NCBI GenBank assembly: GCA_020847045.1
Contig: JADLCT010000020.1
Span: forward strand, 1 to 64,000
Source: Bryobacterales bacterium
GTDB taxonomy: Bacteria; Acidobacteriota; Terriglobia; Bryobacterales; Bryobacteraceae
Direction of reading: 5' to 3'
Length of the DNA stretch: 64,000 nt
The position numbers were made by a program, and so were the translations under genes. The notes beneath the pieces are model-generated. The model was not told the origin of the DNA, searched no databases, and worked only from the letters and a program-made list of their open reading frames with translations. Of the stretch, positions 21,350-29,549 are shown in pieces. How positions within the stretch are numbered: the first letter of the stretch is position 1; each line of letters begins with the position of its first letter.

Positions 21350-22041
21350 CGGCAGCAGCGTTCTGCAGACAGTGCGGCAAGCCGCTTACAGAGGGAGAGC
21401 AGGCTGACTCCTCGACGATCTATTGCGCGGTGTGCGCAGCGGCGCGCTCCCAGGCGGCCACACCCGCCGCGGCACACCAGCAGCGGCCTATTGCACCCGC
21501 CGGGGCCGCTGTGACAGACGCGGCCGGCGCGGGCATTTCGCCGGGACTCGCCTTCCTGCTGGGCATTCTGCCGGGGGTGGGCGCGATCTACAACGCCCAG
21601 TATGCCAAGGGTCTCATCCACGTGGTGATCTTCGGACTCCTGATCTCCATTGCCGGTTCGCCCGGCAGCAGCGAGGTAACGCCGGTATTCGTTGTCCTCA
21701 TCCCCGCCTTCATCACCTACATGGCCTTCGAGGCGTATCACACGGCCAAGAAGCGAGCGGCGGGAATCAGTGTGGATGAGTTTTCCAGCCTGGTGCCGAT
21801 GCGGCGGATTGGTTTTCCGGTGGCGCCCGTGTTGCTGATTGGCAGCGGCGTGGTGTTCCTGTTGAACAACCTGGGCGTGTTGCGGTTCAGCCAGTTGTTC
21901 CGCTGGTGGCCGCTGCTGTTGATCGGTTTGGGCGTTTATATGCTGCTCATGCGCCTGACGGGCGGCGCCGGGGAAGAGCAAACGCCCCCTTCAGGTGGCC
22001 TTGCGGCCGGGTACCAGGACGAGGTGCGCCATGAACAGTAA
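21346..22041 (+). CDS. Zinc-ribbon membrane protein with LiaF-like (DUF5668) C-terminal segment
   Basis: A 231-residue protein. The N-terminal zinc ribbon uses Cys7, Cys10, Cys27 and Cys30 (FCRQCGKPL and YCAVC). An Ala/Pro linker follows, then two hydrophobic segments around GLAFLLGILPGVGAIYNAQYAKG and, at the C-terminus, a LiaI/LiaF-type pair of helices (VLLIGSGVVFLLNNLGVL and WWPLLLIGLGVYMLL). The ATG has a strong GAGGAGGGAGG ribosome site and overlaps the anti-sigma stop. The role is unknown; position in the sigma operon suggests envelope-stress sensing. Confidence 0.78.
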   Translation: MTAAAFCRQCGKPLTEGEQADSSTIYCAVCAAARSQAATPAAAHQQRPIAPAGAAVTDAAGAGISPGLAFLLGILPGVGAIYNAQYAKGLIHVVIFGLLISIAGSPGSSEVTPVFVVLIPAFITYMAFEAYHTAKKRAAGISVDEFSSLVPMRRIGFPVAPVLLIGSGVVFLLNNLGVLRFSQLFRWWPLLLIGLGVYMLLMRLTGGAGEEQTPPSGGLAAGYQDEVRHEQ

Positions 22042-22243
22042 CCCGCCATTAATTCGCGCGCTACGCGGACCGGTGATGATGATGACTCTGGGCGCCATGC
22101 TGGTGGCCGATCACTTCACCCAATTTTCTTTCAGCCGCACGTGGCCCGTGCTGTTGATTGTCATGGGAATCATGAAACTGCTGGAGCGCGCCGGACAGGG
22201 CACGGGGCCCGAAAAATCCAGCGCGCCAATGGGAGGGAACTAG
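22031..22243 (+). CDS. Small DUF5668/LiaF-like membrane protein
   Basis: A 70-residue protein. It has two hydrophobic stretches (GPVMMMTLGAMLVADHF and TWPVLLIVMGIMKLLE) in the order seen in the transmembrane segment of LiaI/LiaF-like and DUF5668 proteins, and it resembles the ends of both flanking genes. The ATG at 22031 overlaps the previous gene by 11 bases. It may be a one-module relative that pairs with the neighbours in the membrane. Confidence 0.72.
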   Translation: MNSNPPLIRALRGPVMMMTLGAMLVADHFTQFSFSRTWPVLLIVMGIMKLLERAGQGTGPEKSSAPMGGN

Positions 22244-22245
22244 CC

Positions 22246-23715
22246 ATGCCGCGCGGATCCATCATCGGACCTGTCATTCTCATTCTGCTGGGCGGCCTGT
22301 TCCTTGTGAACAATGTGAGGCCGGACGTACCGGCGTTGCAACTGGTGGCCGACTGGTGGCCCTTTCTGCTGGTGGCCTGGGGGCTGATTCGCTTCGTCGA
22401 GATCCTGGCGTGGCACGGGCGGGGAAGGGCGCTGCCCGCTGCAGGCATCTCCGGTGGCGAATGGATGCTGGCCATCGTGCTTACCGTCCTGGGGTCCACG
22501 CTGTTTGTTGGCAAGGACCTGGCGAACCGGTTGCACCGCAGCCGGATCACGTACCGGGGCCTGGAGCTGTTCGGCGAGCAGTTCGACTTTCCGCTAAACG
22601 GCGCGTTGCAGGCCGGCAAGACGCCGCGTATCCAGATTGAAAATCTGCGCGGCAACGCGCGTGTGGTGGGCGCCGATGGCGAGGAGATCAAGGTGACCGG
22701 CCGCAATTCGGTCCGCGCCTTCGAGCGCAAGGATGCGGAGAAGACAAACGGCCAGTGCCGGTTGGAGATTGTGAAGCAGGGCGATTTGATCATCGTGCGC
22801 ACGAATCAGGACAAGGCTTCGGGCGACCAGCGCGTGGAATCGGAGCTGGAAATTATCGTGCCGCGCGGCGCGACGGTGCGGGGCCGCGGACGGTACGGTG
22901 ATTTCGACATTTCGGGCATTGCCGGCGACACCGATATTGACAGCGACAACGCCGGCGTGCGCATCTCCGACGTGGGCGGGCAGGTGCGCGTGAACGTGCG
23001 TCGCAGCGACGTGGTGCGGGCGGTGAACGTGAAGGGCAACGTGGAGTTGCGCGGCCGCGGCGGTGACGTGGAGTTGGAGAACGTCGAGGGCGCGGTGACG
23101 GTGAACGGCGAATTCACGGGGGATTTGAACTTCCGCCGGATCGCCCGGCCGGTGCGCTTTGAAAGCTCGCGCACGGACCTGCGGCTGGAGAAGCTGGGCG
23201 GCTCGTTGCAGATGGGCGATGGCCAGCTATCGGCCGAGGACTTCACAGGTCCGTTCACCTTGCGCTCGAACTCCAAGGACGTGGATCTGCGGAACTTCAC
23301 CGGCGTGGTGGATCTGCAGGTGGAGCGCGGCGATGTCGAGGTTCGTCCGGGACGCACGCCGCTGTCGATGATGAACCTGAACACGCGCGGCGGAAACATC
23401 GAATTGATCCTGCCGGAGAAGGCGCAGTTCACCTTGCATGCCGAGGTGGATAAGGGAGAGATCGACATGGGTCTGCCCGGACCGTGGCGTGTCGAAGAGG
23501 TTGGCGGCGGCCAGCGCGTGAATGGCGCCACCGGCAGTGGACCTGCGCTGACACTGAACTCCCGGCGCGGGGAGATGCGCATCCGTTCCGGCGCGGCTGA
23601 TGCGGGAGGCCGCACGCAACTCAAATTACCCGGCCCGAATGATGCGGAAGCCGCTCCGGAAGCGGGTGCGCCCGCGGGCGTACCGAAAAAGAACCTGCCC
23701 GTCGTCCAGCAGTAA
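22246..23715 (+). CDS. DUF5668 membrane segment fused to DUF4097-type beta-helix
   Basis: A 489-residue protein. The N-terminal LiaF-like membrane region (SIIGPVILILLGGLFLVNNV, then WWPFLLVAWGLIRFVEIL, then WMLAIVLTVLGSTLFVG) is followed by a long repetitive all-beta region matching the DUF4097/putative adhesin fold. Repeats such as VRISDVGGQVRVNVRRSDV and VELENVEGAVTVNGEFTGD are visible. The C-terminus is Pro/Ala-rich. LiaF proteins inhibit envelope-stress kinases in Firmicutes; here the protein may sense or stabilise the envelope under the ECF system. It is the last gene of the five-gene operon, two bases after the small DUF5668 gene. Confidence 0.8.
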   Translation: MPRGSIIGPVILILLGGLFLVNNVRPDVPALQLVADWWPFLLVAWGLIRFVEILAWHGRGRALPAAGISGGEWMLAIVLTVLGSTLFVGKDLANRLHRSRITYRGLELFGEQFDFPLNGALQAGKTPRIQIENLRGNARVVGADGEEIKVTGRNSVRAFERKDAEKTNGQCRLEIVKQGDLIIVRTNQDKASGDQRVESELEIIVPRGATVRGRGRYGDFDISGIAGDTDIDSDNAGVRISDVGGQVRVNVRRSDVVRAVNVKGNVELRGRGGDVELENVEGAVTVNGEFTGDLNFRRIARPVRFESSRTDLRLEKLGGSLQMGDGQLSAEDFTGPFTLRSNSKDVDLRNFTGVVDLQVERGDVEVRPGRTPLSMMNLNTRGGNIELILPEKAQFTLHAEVDKGEIDMGLPGPWRVEEVGGGQRVNGATGSGPALTLNSRRGEMRIRSGAADAGGRTQLKLPGPNDAEAAPEAGAPAGVPKKNLPVVQQ

Positions 23716-23726
23716 CCGGCCCGGTT

Positions 23727-24092
23727 CTACGCGGCGGAAGGATCCAAGACGCCGTGGCGTTCCAGCAGCGCTACGGCGTTCGTGTTTCCGGACTTGGCCG
23801 CGGCGCGTGCGTGCCGCCAGGCAGCGGCCGTGTCATCCCGAATCGCGTAGATTTCCGCGAGCGAAACGTGGGCTTCGGCGTGCCCGGGGTTCAGCCGGAC
23901 GGCTTCCAGCAGCAGTCCGAGCGCTTCCTCCTGACGGTTTTGCGTGCGGTAGAGCTGAGCCAGGTGATAGTAGGGGCGGGCGTCGGAGGGGTCGCGCACG
24001 ATCCAGGCCGCCTGTTCGTTGATCGCTTCGGCCGTGCCCGAGTCGAGGATCGGCTCGATCACCTCTTTACGCCAAAAGCTCATCGCCACCAT
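23727..24092 (-). CDS. Small TPR-repeat protein
   Basis: A 121-residue protein with two to three tetratricopeptide repeats (PYYHLAQLYRTQNRQEEALGLLLEAVRLNP and AEAHVSLAEIYAIRDDTAAAWRHARAA as partial units). It is probably a cytosolic protein-interaction adaptor, as no signal peptide is seen. The start is taken at the ATG of MVAMSFW (24092); a second ATG of MSFWRKE at 24083 is equally likely. No Shine-Dalgarno helps. It converges on the sigma operon, 11 bases away, and diverges from tRNA-Val. Confidence 0.72.
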   Translation of the reverse strand: MVAMSFWRKEVIEPILDSGTAEAINEQAAWIVRDPSDARPYYHLAQLYRTQNRQEEALGLLLEAVRLNPGHAEAHVSLAEIYAIRDDTAAAWRHARAAAKSGNTNAVALLERHGVLDPSAA

Positions 24093-24145
24093 GGTAGCGG
24101 TGGAAGGGGAGGCGCCGCGCGGACGCATGGTACCCTCAGGGAGGC

Positions 24146-24222
24146 GGGCGCGTAGCTCAGTTGGTTAGAGCACCTCGTTTACACCGAGGGGGTCCGGGGT
24201 TCGAGTCCCTGCGCGCCCACCA
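24146..24222 (+). tRNA. tRNA-Val (anticodon TAC)
   Basis: A complete 77-base cloverleaf. Acceptor GGGCGCG pairs with CGCGCCC, the D arm reads GCTCAGTTGGTTAGAGC, the anticodon stem is CCTCG/CGAGG with TAC at 24180-24182, and the T arm contains GTTCGAGTC. The CCA end is encoded (24220-24222). Confidence 0.97.
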
Positions 24223-24238
24223 ATGCCCTCCTGAATGC

Positions 24239-24847
24239 CTACGCCGGAGTGGGCAGCGCGATTCCCGGCGCCGTGTTCGCCAGCGAGTGGCGCGTGAAAA
24301 AGTTGCCTGAGCCGGGGACGTTAACCTGAGTGCCGGGATTGCGGCCAGGGGAGCTGCTGACGAATTCGCTGCCGCCCGCGATGTAGTTCACGATCTGGGG
24401 ATGGCTGCCGAACCAGGCCGAAAGACTCGCGCCCGCGACAAGCGGGGCCGGGTTGATCGTGCTGGCGGGTATGCGCGTTTGCACCGATGCGTACGCGGCC
24501 AGACCGCCGCCCAGTGAATGACCGCAGAGCTGCAGGCTGGAGTAGAGCCGGCTGCAGCGGTTGGCCAGGCCGAGCGCCTGCGGGTATTGGATGGGCAGGA
24601 CACCCACCACTTGCGCGCCATCGGCCACGACGTCGCGCACCGAGTCGGTACCGGCGAAGGCAAGAACGGCCCGGCCGGGCGTGCTGGCGGGACGGATCAG
24701 GATCGCCTTGAAGCCGGAAAACATCGTGGCCCAGGCGTCGATCACCTCCCAGATGCCGCCGCCTTGAAATTTATAGCGCTCTCCGCTGCTGGCGTCATAG
24801 GCGAGGTAGCAGCAGGACTTTGTCTCCATGAGTGTCAGCATCGACAT
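24239..24847 (-). CDS. Lipase/esterase-like alpha/beta hydrolase (class 3 lipase type)
   Basis: A 202-residue protein with the lipase nucleophile elbow GHSLGGGLAAYAS (Gly-His-Ser-Leu-Gly) and an upstream strand AVLAFAGTDSVRDVVAD that resembles the class 3 (Mbeg1-like) fold, where the FxGT segment forms the oxyanion hole. A later NPAPLVAG strand is also typical. No signal peptide is visible. The start MSMLTLMETKSCCYLAYD is uncertain by a few residues. It may act on lipids or esters; the substrate is unknown. Confidence 0.75.
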   Translation of the reverse strand: MSMLTLMETKSCCYLAYDASSGERYKFQGGGIWEVIDAWATMFSGFKAILIRPASTPGRAVLAFAGTDSVRDVVADGAQVVGVLPIQYPQALGLANRCSRLYSSLQLCGHSLGGGLAAYASVQTRIPASTINPAPLVAGASLSAWFGSHPQIVNYIAGGSEFVSSSPGRNPGTQVNVPGSGNFFTRHSLANTAPGIALPTPA

Positions 24848-24876
24848 GGTTGCTTCCTAACAGGGCGTTCTGTATT

Positions 24877-25779
24877 TCAGTCTAATTCCCATCGGCCGCG
24901 GACGACGGCTTCTTGAGGGTGCTCGTTCACATGAAGCCGGAAGATGTCGGGCCGTGCATAGTGGCCGGTGACGTCGAGGTCGAACCGGGCTTCGGCGATG
25001 CGCGCGGTGTCCACTTCGGCGGTGAGGATGGACTCGCGGTCATAGACGGGCCCGGCGAGCACCTCGCCGAGGGGGCCGACGATGACGCTGCCGCCGCGGA
25101 TGATCTCCCGGGGCGAATCGCCCAGGCGGGCGTACTGGCACGCGGCGAGCACGTAGCAGCGGCCTTCCGTGGCGATGTGGCGCATGGAGCTTTGCCAAAC
25201 CTCGCGGTCGTCCACGGTCGGCGCGCAGTAGAGTTGAATGCCCTTGCCATACATCGTGGTGCGGAGCAGAGGCATGTAGTTTTCCCAGCAGATGACCGCG
25301 CCGGCGCGGCCGAAGCCGGTGTCGACCACCGGCAGCGTGGAGCCATCGCCAAAGCCCCACACCAGGCGTTCGAGCGCGGTGGGCATCAGCTTGCGATGCT
25401 TGGCGGCGAGCGTCCCGTCGGGCGCGAAGAAGAGCACGGTGCAATACAACGTGCCGCCGCCGCGTTCGATGACGCCGATGACCAGCCACATCGCATGCGC
25501 CCGAGCGGCCTCTCCCAGCCGTGCGGTGGCTGGCGAGGGCACGTCGATGGCGCTCTCGAAATATCTCCGGAACTCCTCCCGGCCTTCCTGGGTGCGTGAG
25601 CCGAGCAGCGTGCCAAACGAGGCGCCCTTGGGATAGCCGGTGAGAAACGCCTCGGGGAAGACGGCGAGCCGCGCGCCGGTGGCTGCGGCCTCGGCCAGAA
25701 GCCGTTCGGCGCTCCGCAGCCCCGCCTCGAGATCGTACAACGCGGCGCCCGCCTGAATTACGGCAACAGTTGTGGACAC
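24877..25779 (-). CDS. Nitrilase (CWEN-type carbon-nitrogen hydrolase)
   Basis: A 300-residue cytosolic enzyme of the nitrilase superfamily. The catalytic triad is complete: Glu43 (VFPEAFLTGYPKG), Lys130 (KHRKLMPT) and Cys164 (AVICWENYMPLLR). The CWEN signature after the nucleophile marks branch 1, the true nitrilases that convert nitriles to acids and ammonia. Length is typical. The gene stands between two unrelated minus-strand genes with short gaps (about 28 bases each side). The natural nitrile is not determinable. Confidence 0.9.
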   Translation of the reverse strand: MSTTVAVIQAGAALYDLEAGLRSAERLLAEAAATGARLAVFPEAFLTGYPKGASFGTLLGSRTQEGREEFRRYFESAIDVPSPATARLGEAARAHAMWLVIGVIERGGGTLYCTVLFFAPDGTLAAKHRKLMPTALERLVWGFGDGSTLPVVDTGFGRAGAVICWENYMPLLRTTMYGKGIQLYCAPTVDDREVWQSSMRHIATEGRCYVLAACQYARLGDSPREIIRGGSVIVGPLGEVLAGPVYDRESILTAEVDTARIAEARFDLDVTGHYARPDIFRLHVNEHPQEAVVRGRWELD

Positions 25780-25806
25780 GCCGGTAGTGTACCAGCGGGG
25801 GCGGCG

Positions 25807-26391
25807 TTACTCCACCAGGGACGGGCCGCGCCGTATCCCGCGGCCCCCTTGCTCCATCATCCACATGACGGCAACGGGGTTGTATATATAGGCCTCGTGC
25901 AAACACTCCAGGCAAAAAGCCGCCTCGCTCTCGTCGCCCGCGCTGTACACCGCCTCGGCCCGGGGCGGATTCTTGCTCAGTCCAGTCAGGTACTCGAAGA
26001 CGTAACGGTTCGCGGCGCGCGCGTCTTTCAGGACCTTGCCTGCCTTGGCCTCATTCTGGGACATCACCAACAGAAGGACCCTGGCGTACAAGAAGATGGC
26101 CGAGATCTCATTCTTGTACTTCTCCAACAACAGCGCGGCGCGATGCTGTTCTCCCATGCGGAGGTAGCGGCCCAGCAACTGATAGCGGACGCCCTGGTTG
26201 TCGTTTGGGCAGAGTTCGAGCATCTCCTCATAGTGGGATACACAGTCGAACATGCGGCCGCCCTCGGCGCAGGCCTCCGCGAGGGCCGCTTTGGCGCGCA
26301 TATAGGGACGGGTGTCCTGGATCATCCAGAAGTGGCCCCTGTTCTTACTAAAGAACGCGGCGCCGCCCAGCCGTTCCGCCGCCGTGCTCAC
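25807..26391 (-). CDS. TPR-like protein, 3' part of a gene split by an in-frame stop
   Basis: A 194-residue reading frame beginning at GTG 26391. It has the ST7/TPR-like pattern GHFWMIQDTRPYMRAKAALAE, then HYEEMLELCPNDNQGVRY and LLGRYLRMGEQHRAALLLEKY, normally in the second half of a roughly 320-residue protein. It lies in the same frame as the gene just upstream (26425-26790), separated only by a TAA at 26427-26425 and eleven sense codons (AGQAIAILERA). It may be translated separately by restart, or be the remnant of a broken gene. No function is known beyond protein interaction. Confidence 0.7.
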   Translation of the reverse strand: MSTAAERLGGAAFFSKNRGHFWMIQDTRPYMRAKAALAEACAEGGRMFDCVSHYEEMLELCPNDNQGVRYQLLGRYLRMGEQHRAALLLEKYKNEISAIFLYARVLLLVMSQNEAKAGKVLKDARAANRYVFEYLTGLSKNPPRAEAVYSAGDESEAAFCLECLHEAYIYNPVAVMWMMEQGGRGIRRGPSLVE

Positions 26392-26424
26392 GGCACGCTC
26401 CAGAATCGCGATGGCCTGTCCGGC

Positions 26425-26790
26425 TTACCTTGCTTCTCCCGCCTTGAAAACCAGGGCGCTCGTGCAATCGGGATCAAGCGCAAGCGCCTGCTTGTAAAGG
26501 CGTCTGGCGGCGGCCTCCGTGGGAGCGTCGATGGCGTCCCAGCACAACTCCTGCGCCTGGCGGCGAGGGTCCGTGGAGCCGGCTTGGGCGCGACGGGATG
26601 GCTTGAGCGTCCCGTCCTTCAATTGCTCCTGCAGAAAGGCGTTCATCTCATCGATGCTTTCGAATTTACGTTCCGAAAGGAGCGTGTGAACCTGGTCCAT
26701 CAGCCTTTCCATGTTCCCCCCGGAGGCTACATGTGGCGGAGTGCTGGAGTGGACAAGCTTGGGTGTTGTGGGATCTGTTTTCCGCGCCAT
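26425..26790 (-). CDS. TPR-like protein, 5' part of a gene split by an in-frame stop
   Basis: A 121-residue frame starting at ATG 26790 (MARKTDPTTPKLVHSS). The middle (MERLMDQVHTLLSERKFES, MNAFLQEQLKDG) and the end (RRQAQELCWDAIDAPTE, ARRLYKQALALDPDCTSALV) are the N-terminal half of the same family as the downstream piece, where the text normally continues into a repeat. Here it stops at TAA 26427-26425. Changing TAA to GAA or CAA would rejoin the halves into about 327 codons. Its start is 145 bases from the divergent gnd start. Confidence 0.7.
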   Translation of the reverse strand: MARKTDPTTPKLVHSSTPPHVASGGNMERLMDQVHTLLSERKFESIDEMNAFLQEQLKDGTLKPSRRAQAGSTDPRRQAQELCWDAIDAPTEAAARRLYKQALALDPDCTSALVFKAGEAR

Positions 26791-26800
26791 GAGAGTTGAG

Positions 26801-26806
26801 TATAAT
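26801..26806 (+). promoter_or_regulatory. Candidate -10 box for gnd
   Basis: A perfect TATAAT occurs in the gap between the divergent TPR gene and gnd. The -35 at 17 bases upstream (TTTTCC) is poor. If real, the gnd leader would be about 120 bases. Confidence 0.35.
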
Positions 26807-26934
26807 TCGCGGCGGTGGTGAAGGCGCGCCACGGATTGGGCGTAAACTAGGGAGGAATCCGCGTGCGCCAGGTCCGTGAGGGTCACGATTCGCCGGACGC
26901 GTTGCGCATGCCGCGGATGTGGGCAGGAGAACTC

Positions 26935-28392
26935 ATGCAAAAGGAAAGTTGCGATATCGGCCTGATCGGGCTGGCCGTGATGGGCCAGAACCTGGTTCTG
27001 AACATGAACGACCACGGCTATAAGGTGGCGGTGTTCAACCGGACAGTCTCCAAGGTGGACGACTTTATTCAGAACGAGGCCAAGGGGACGAAGGTTGAGG
27101 GCGCTCATTCGATCCCGGAGCTGATCCAGCTTCTGAAACGGCCGCGCCGCGTCATGCTGATGGTGAAGGCCGGCAGCGTGGTGGATGACAACATCGAGCA
27201 GCTTCTGCCGCATCTCGAACCGGGCGACATCATCATCGACGGCGGCAACTCGCTTTACACCGATTCCAACCGCCGCACGCAGGAACTGGCCAAGAAGGGC
27301 ATCCTCTTCATCGGCACAGGCGTTTCCGGCGGCGAGGAGGGCGCGCGCAATGGCCCCTCGATCATGCCGGGTGGAAATCCGGCGGCCTGGCCCCATGTGA
27401 AGGAGATTTTCCAGGCGATCGCCGCCAAGGTGGACGATGGTACGCCCTGCTGCGACTGGGTGGGCGAGGATGGCGCCGGGCACTACGTGAAAATGGTGCA
27501 TAACGGCATCGAGTACGGCGACATGCAGCTGATCTGCGAGGCCTACCACCTGATGAAGGATGCCCTGGGACTGTCCGCCGCCGAGCTGCACGAGGTGTTC
27601 GGCGAATGGAACAAGGGCGAACTGGACAGCTACCTGATCGAGATCACCACGGACATTTTCGCGAAGCTGGATGAGGACGGCCAGCCGGTGGTGGACAAGA
27701 TCCTGGACACGGCCGGCCAGAAGGGCACGGGCAAGTGGACCGGCATCTCGTCGCTGGAGCTGGGCGTTCCGGTGACGCTGATTGGCGAGGCCGTCTATGC
27801 CCGCTGCCTCTCGGCCATGAAAGACGAACGCGTGGTGGCGTCGAAGGTGCTGAGCGGGCCGGCGAAGCAGGCCGCAGGAGACCGCAAGGCCTTCATCGAG
27901 GATGTGCGCCGGGCGCTGTATTGCTCCAAGATCATCTCCTACGCGCAGGGCTACATGCTGCTGCGCGAAGCGGCCAAGGAGATGAAGTGGAATCTCAACT
28001 TCGGGGGCATCGCCCTCATGTGGCGCGGCGGATGCATTATTCGCAGCCGCTTCCTGGGCAAGATCAAGGAAGCCTTCGACAAGAATCCGCAGCTGACCAA
28101 CCTGCTGCTGGACGGCTTCTTCGCCGGGACTCTGCTGAAGTATCAGGACTCGTGGCGAAGCGCCATCGTGAAGGCCATCGAAGCCGGCGTGCCAACGCCC
28201 GCCTTCACCACGGCCCTTTCGTTCTTCGACGGCTACCGCACGGAGCGCCTGCCGGCGAACCTGCTGCAAGCCCAGCGCGACTACTTCGGCGCGCACACCT
28301 ACGAGCGCCTGGACAAGCCGCGGGGCCAGTTCTTCCACACGAACTGGACCGGCCGCGGCGGCCGCGTCGCCTCGGGCACCTACAACGTGTAG
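26935..28392 (+). CDS. gnd: 6-phosphogluconate dehydrogenase, decarboxylating
   Basis: A 485-residue enzyme of the oxidative pentose phosphate pathway, converting 6-phosphogluconate and NADP+ to ribulose 5-phosphate, CO2 and NADPH. The Rossmann motif GLAVMG is at 12-17. Asn105 lies in IDGGNSLYTDS, the SGGEEGARNGPS loop is at 131-142, and catalytic Lys186 with His189-Asn190 and Glu193 lies in HYVKMVHNGIEYGDMQ. The ATG at 26935 has GGCAGGAGA at good spacing. Full length of the long (homodimeric) type. It is followed 30 bases later by a PfkB sugar kinase, suggesting one sugar-acid unit. Confidence 0.96.
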   Translation: MQKESCDIGLIGLAVMGQNLVLNMNDHGYKVAVFNRTVSKVDDFIQNEAKGTKVEGAHSIPELIQLLKRPRRVMLMVKAGSVVDDNIEQLLPHLEPGDIIIDGGNSLYTDSNRRTQELAKKGILFIGTGVSGGEEGARNGPSIMPGGNPAAWPHVKEIFQAIAAKVDDGTPCCDWVGEDGAGHYVKMVHNGIEYGDMQLICEAYHLMKDALGLSAAELHEVFGEWNKGELDSYLIEITTDIFAKLDEDGQPVVDKILDTAGQKGTGKWTGISSLELGVPVTLIGEAVYARCLSAMKDERVVASKVLSGPAKQAAGDRKAFIEDVRRALYCSKIISYAQGYMLLREAAKEMKWNLNFGGIALMWRGGCIIRSRFLGKIKEAFDKNPQLTNLLLDGFFAGTLLKYQDSWRSAIVKAIEAGVPTPAFTTALSFFDGYRTERLPANLLQAQRDYFGAHTYERLDKPRGQFFHTNWTGRGGRVASGTYNV

Positions 28393-28422
28393 TTGCGCCG
28401 CACCTGATTGGGAGACCATGAC

Positions 28423-29505
28423 ATGAGCTATGGACTGAACATCCGCAAGGAGGCCGCCCTGGATTTCGCGGCCGTCGGCGCCCTCATCCACCGGTTGGAT
28501 CCGGGCATCATCCCCTTCCGCAAGGCGTCGCACTGCGACATCCACGTCTCGGGCGGCGAGTTCAACGTCGCCGCCAACCTGGCCGACTGCTTCGGCATGA
28601 AGACGGGCGTGGTTTCGGCGATGGTCGATTATCCGATCGGCGATCTGATTGCCGAACGCGTGCGGGCGATGGGCGTGCACGGCTTTTACAAGCATTTCAA
28701 ACACAACGGAGTGAACGGCCCGAACATGGCCACCGTGTACTCGGACCGGGGGCAGGGCGTGCGCGCTCCCGTGGTGTTCTACAACCGCTCGAACGAGGCC
28801 GCGGCGGCGCTCAAGCCCGGCGACTTCGACTGGGCGTCGATGTTCGCGGGCGGCGTGCGCTGGTTCCACTCCGGCGGCATCTTCGCGGCGCTTTCGGAAA
28901 CGACCTCCGAGGTCATCATCGAAGGCATGAAAGCCGCCAAAGCGGCGGGCGCCATCGTGAGCTTCGATCTGAACTTCCGCGCCAAGCTGTGGAACATCTG
29001 GGGCGGCGAGCAGAAGGCCGTCGAGGTGATCGCGCGGATTGTCGACAACGTCGATGTTCTCGTCGGCAACGAGGAGGATTTGCAGAAAGGCCTCGGCATT
29101 CCGGGCCCGGAGATGGCGGCGAAGTCGAAGCTCGACCCGAGCACCTTCTTCGGCATGATCGGCCAGGTGGTGAAGAAGCATCCCAAGGTGAAGATCGTGG
29201 CGACAACGCTGCGCGAAGTGCACTCGACCAACAGGCACTCCTGGAGCGCCGTGGCCTGGGTGGACGGCAAGACCTATCAGGCGCCGACGGCCGAGTTGGA
29301 TGTGTTGGACCGTGTCGGTGGCGGCGACGGCTACGCGGCGGGCTTCATTTACGGCATCCTCACCGGCCGCGAACCGCAAGAGGCCGTGAACCTGGGCTGG
29401 GCGCACGGCGCCCTGCTGACCACCTTCCCCGGCGACACGACGATGGCCACCGTGGACCAGGTGGAGGCGTTCGCCAAGGGCGGGTCGGCGCGCATTCAGC
29501 GCTAG
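28423..29505 (+). CDS. PfkB-family sugar kinase (2-keto-3-deoxygluconate kinase-like)
   Basis: A 360-residue ribokinase-fold kinase. The substrate-site glycines appear in GGEFNVAANLADCFG near residue 50, the N-terminal half has FDLNFRAKLW, and the C-terminal ATP/anion-hole signature is DRVGGGDGYAAGFIYG, where GGGD replaces the usual GAGD and the Asp is the catalytic base. It follows gnd, so 2-keto-3-deoxygluconate or a related sugar acid is a sensible substrate, but this is inference from context. The ATG at 28423 is used; a TTG sits 15 bases upstream. Confidence 0.85.
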   Translation: MSYGLNIRKEAALDFAAVGALIHRLDPGIIPFRKASHCDIHVSGGEFNVAANLADCFGMKTGVVSAMVDYPIGDLIAERVRAMGVHGFYKHFKHNGVNGPNMATVYSDRGQGVRAPVVFYNRSNEAAAALKPGDFDWASMFAGGVRWFHSGGIFAALSETTSEVIIEGMKAAKAAGAIVSFDLNFRAKLWNIWGGEQKAVEVIARIVDNVDVLVGNEEDLQKGLGIPGPEMAAKSKLDPSTFFGMIGQVVKKHPKVKIVATTLREVHSTNRHSWSAVAWVDGKTYQAPTAELDVLDRVGGGDGYAAGFIYGILTGREPQEAVNLGWAHGALLTTFPGDTTMATVDQVEAFAKGGSARIQR

Positions 29506-29549
29506 CGCGAAACTTCACGAAACGCGGGGAAGGGGGTGGACCGCGCGGC

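Noticed and set aside
25807..26790. The internal stop of the TPR gene as a selenocysteine codon, given the tRNA-Sec nearby
   Set aside because: The stop is TAA, whereas Sec is inserted at TGA. No SECIS-like hairpin is obvious after it.
26425..29406. A 993-codon open frame on the minus strand across gnd and the sugar kinase
   Set aside because: It is antisense to two clear enzymes and lacks family features; only its last 121 codons belong to a real gene. Long antisense frames are common in GC-rich DNA.
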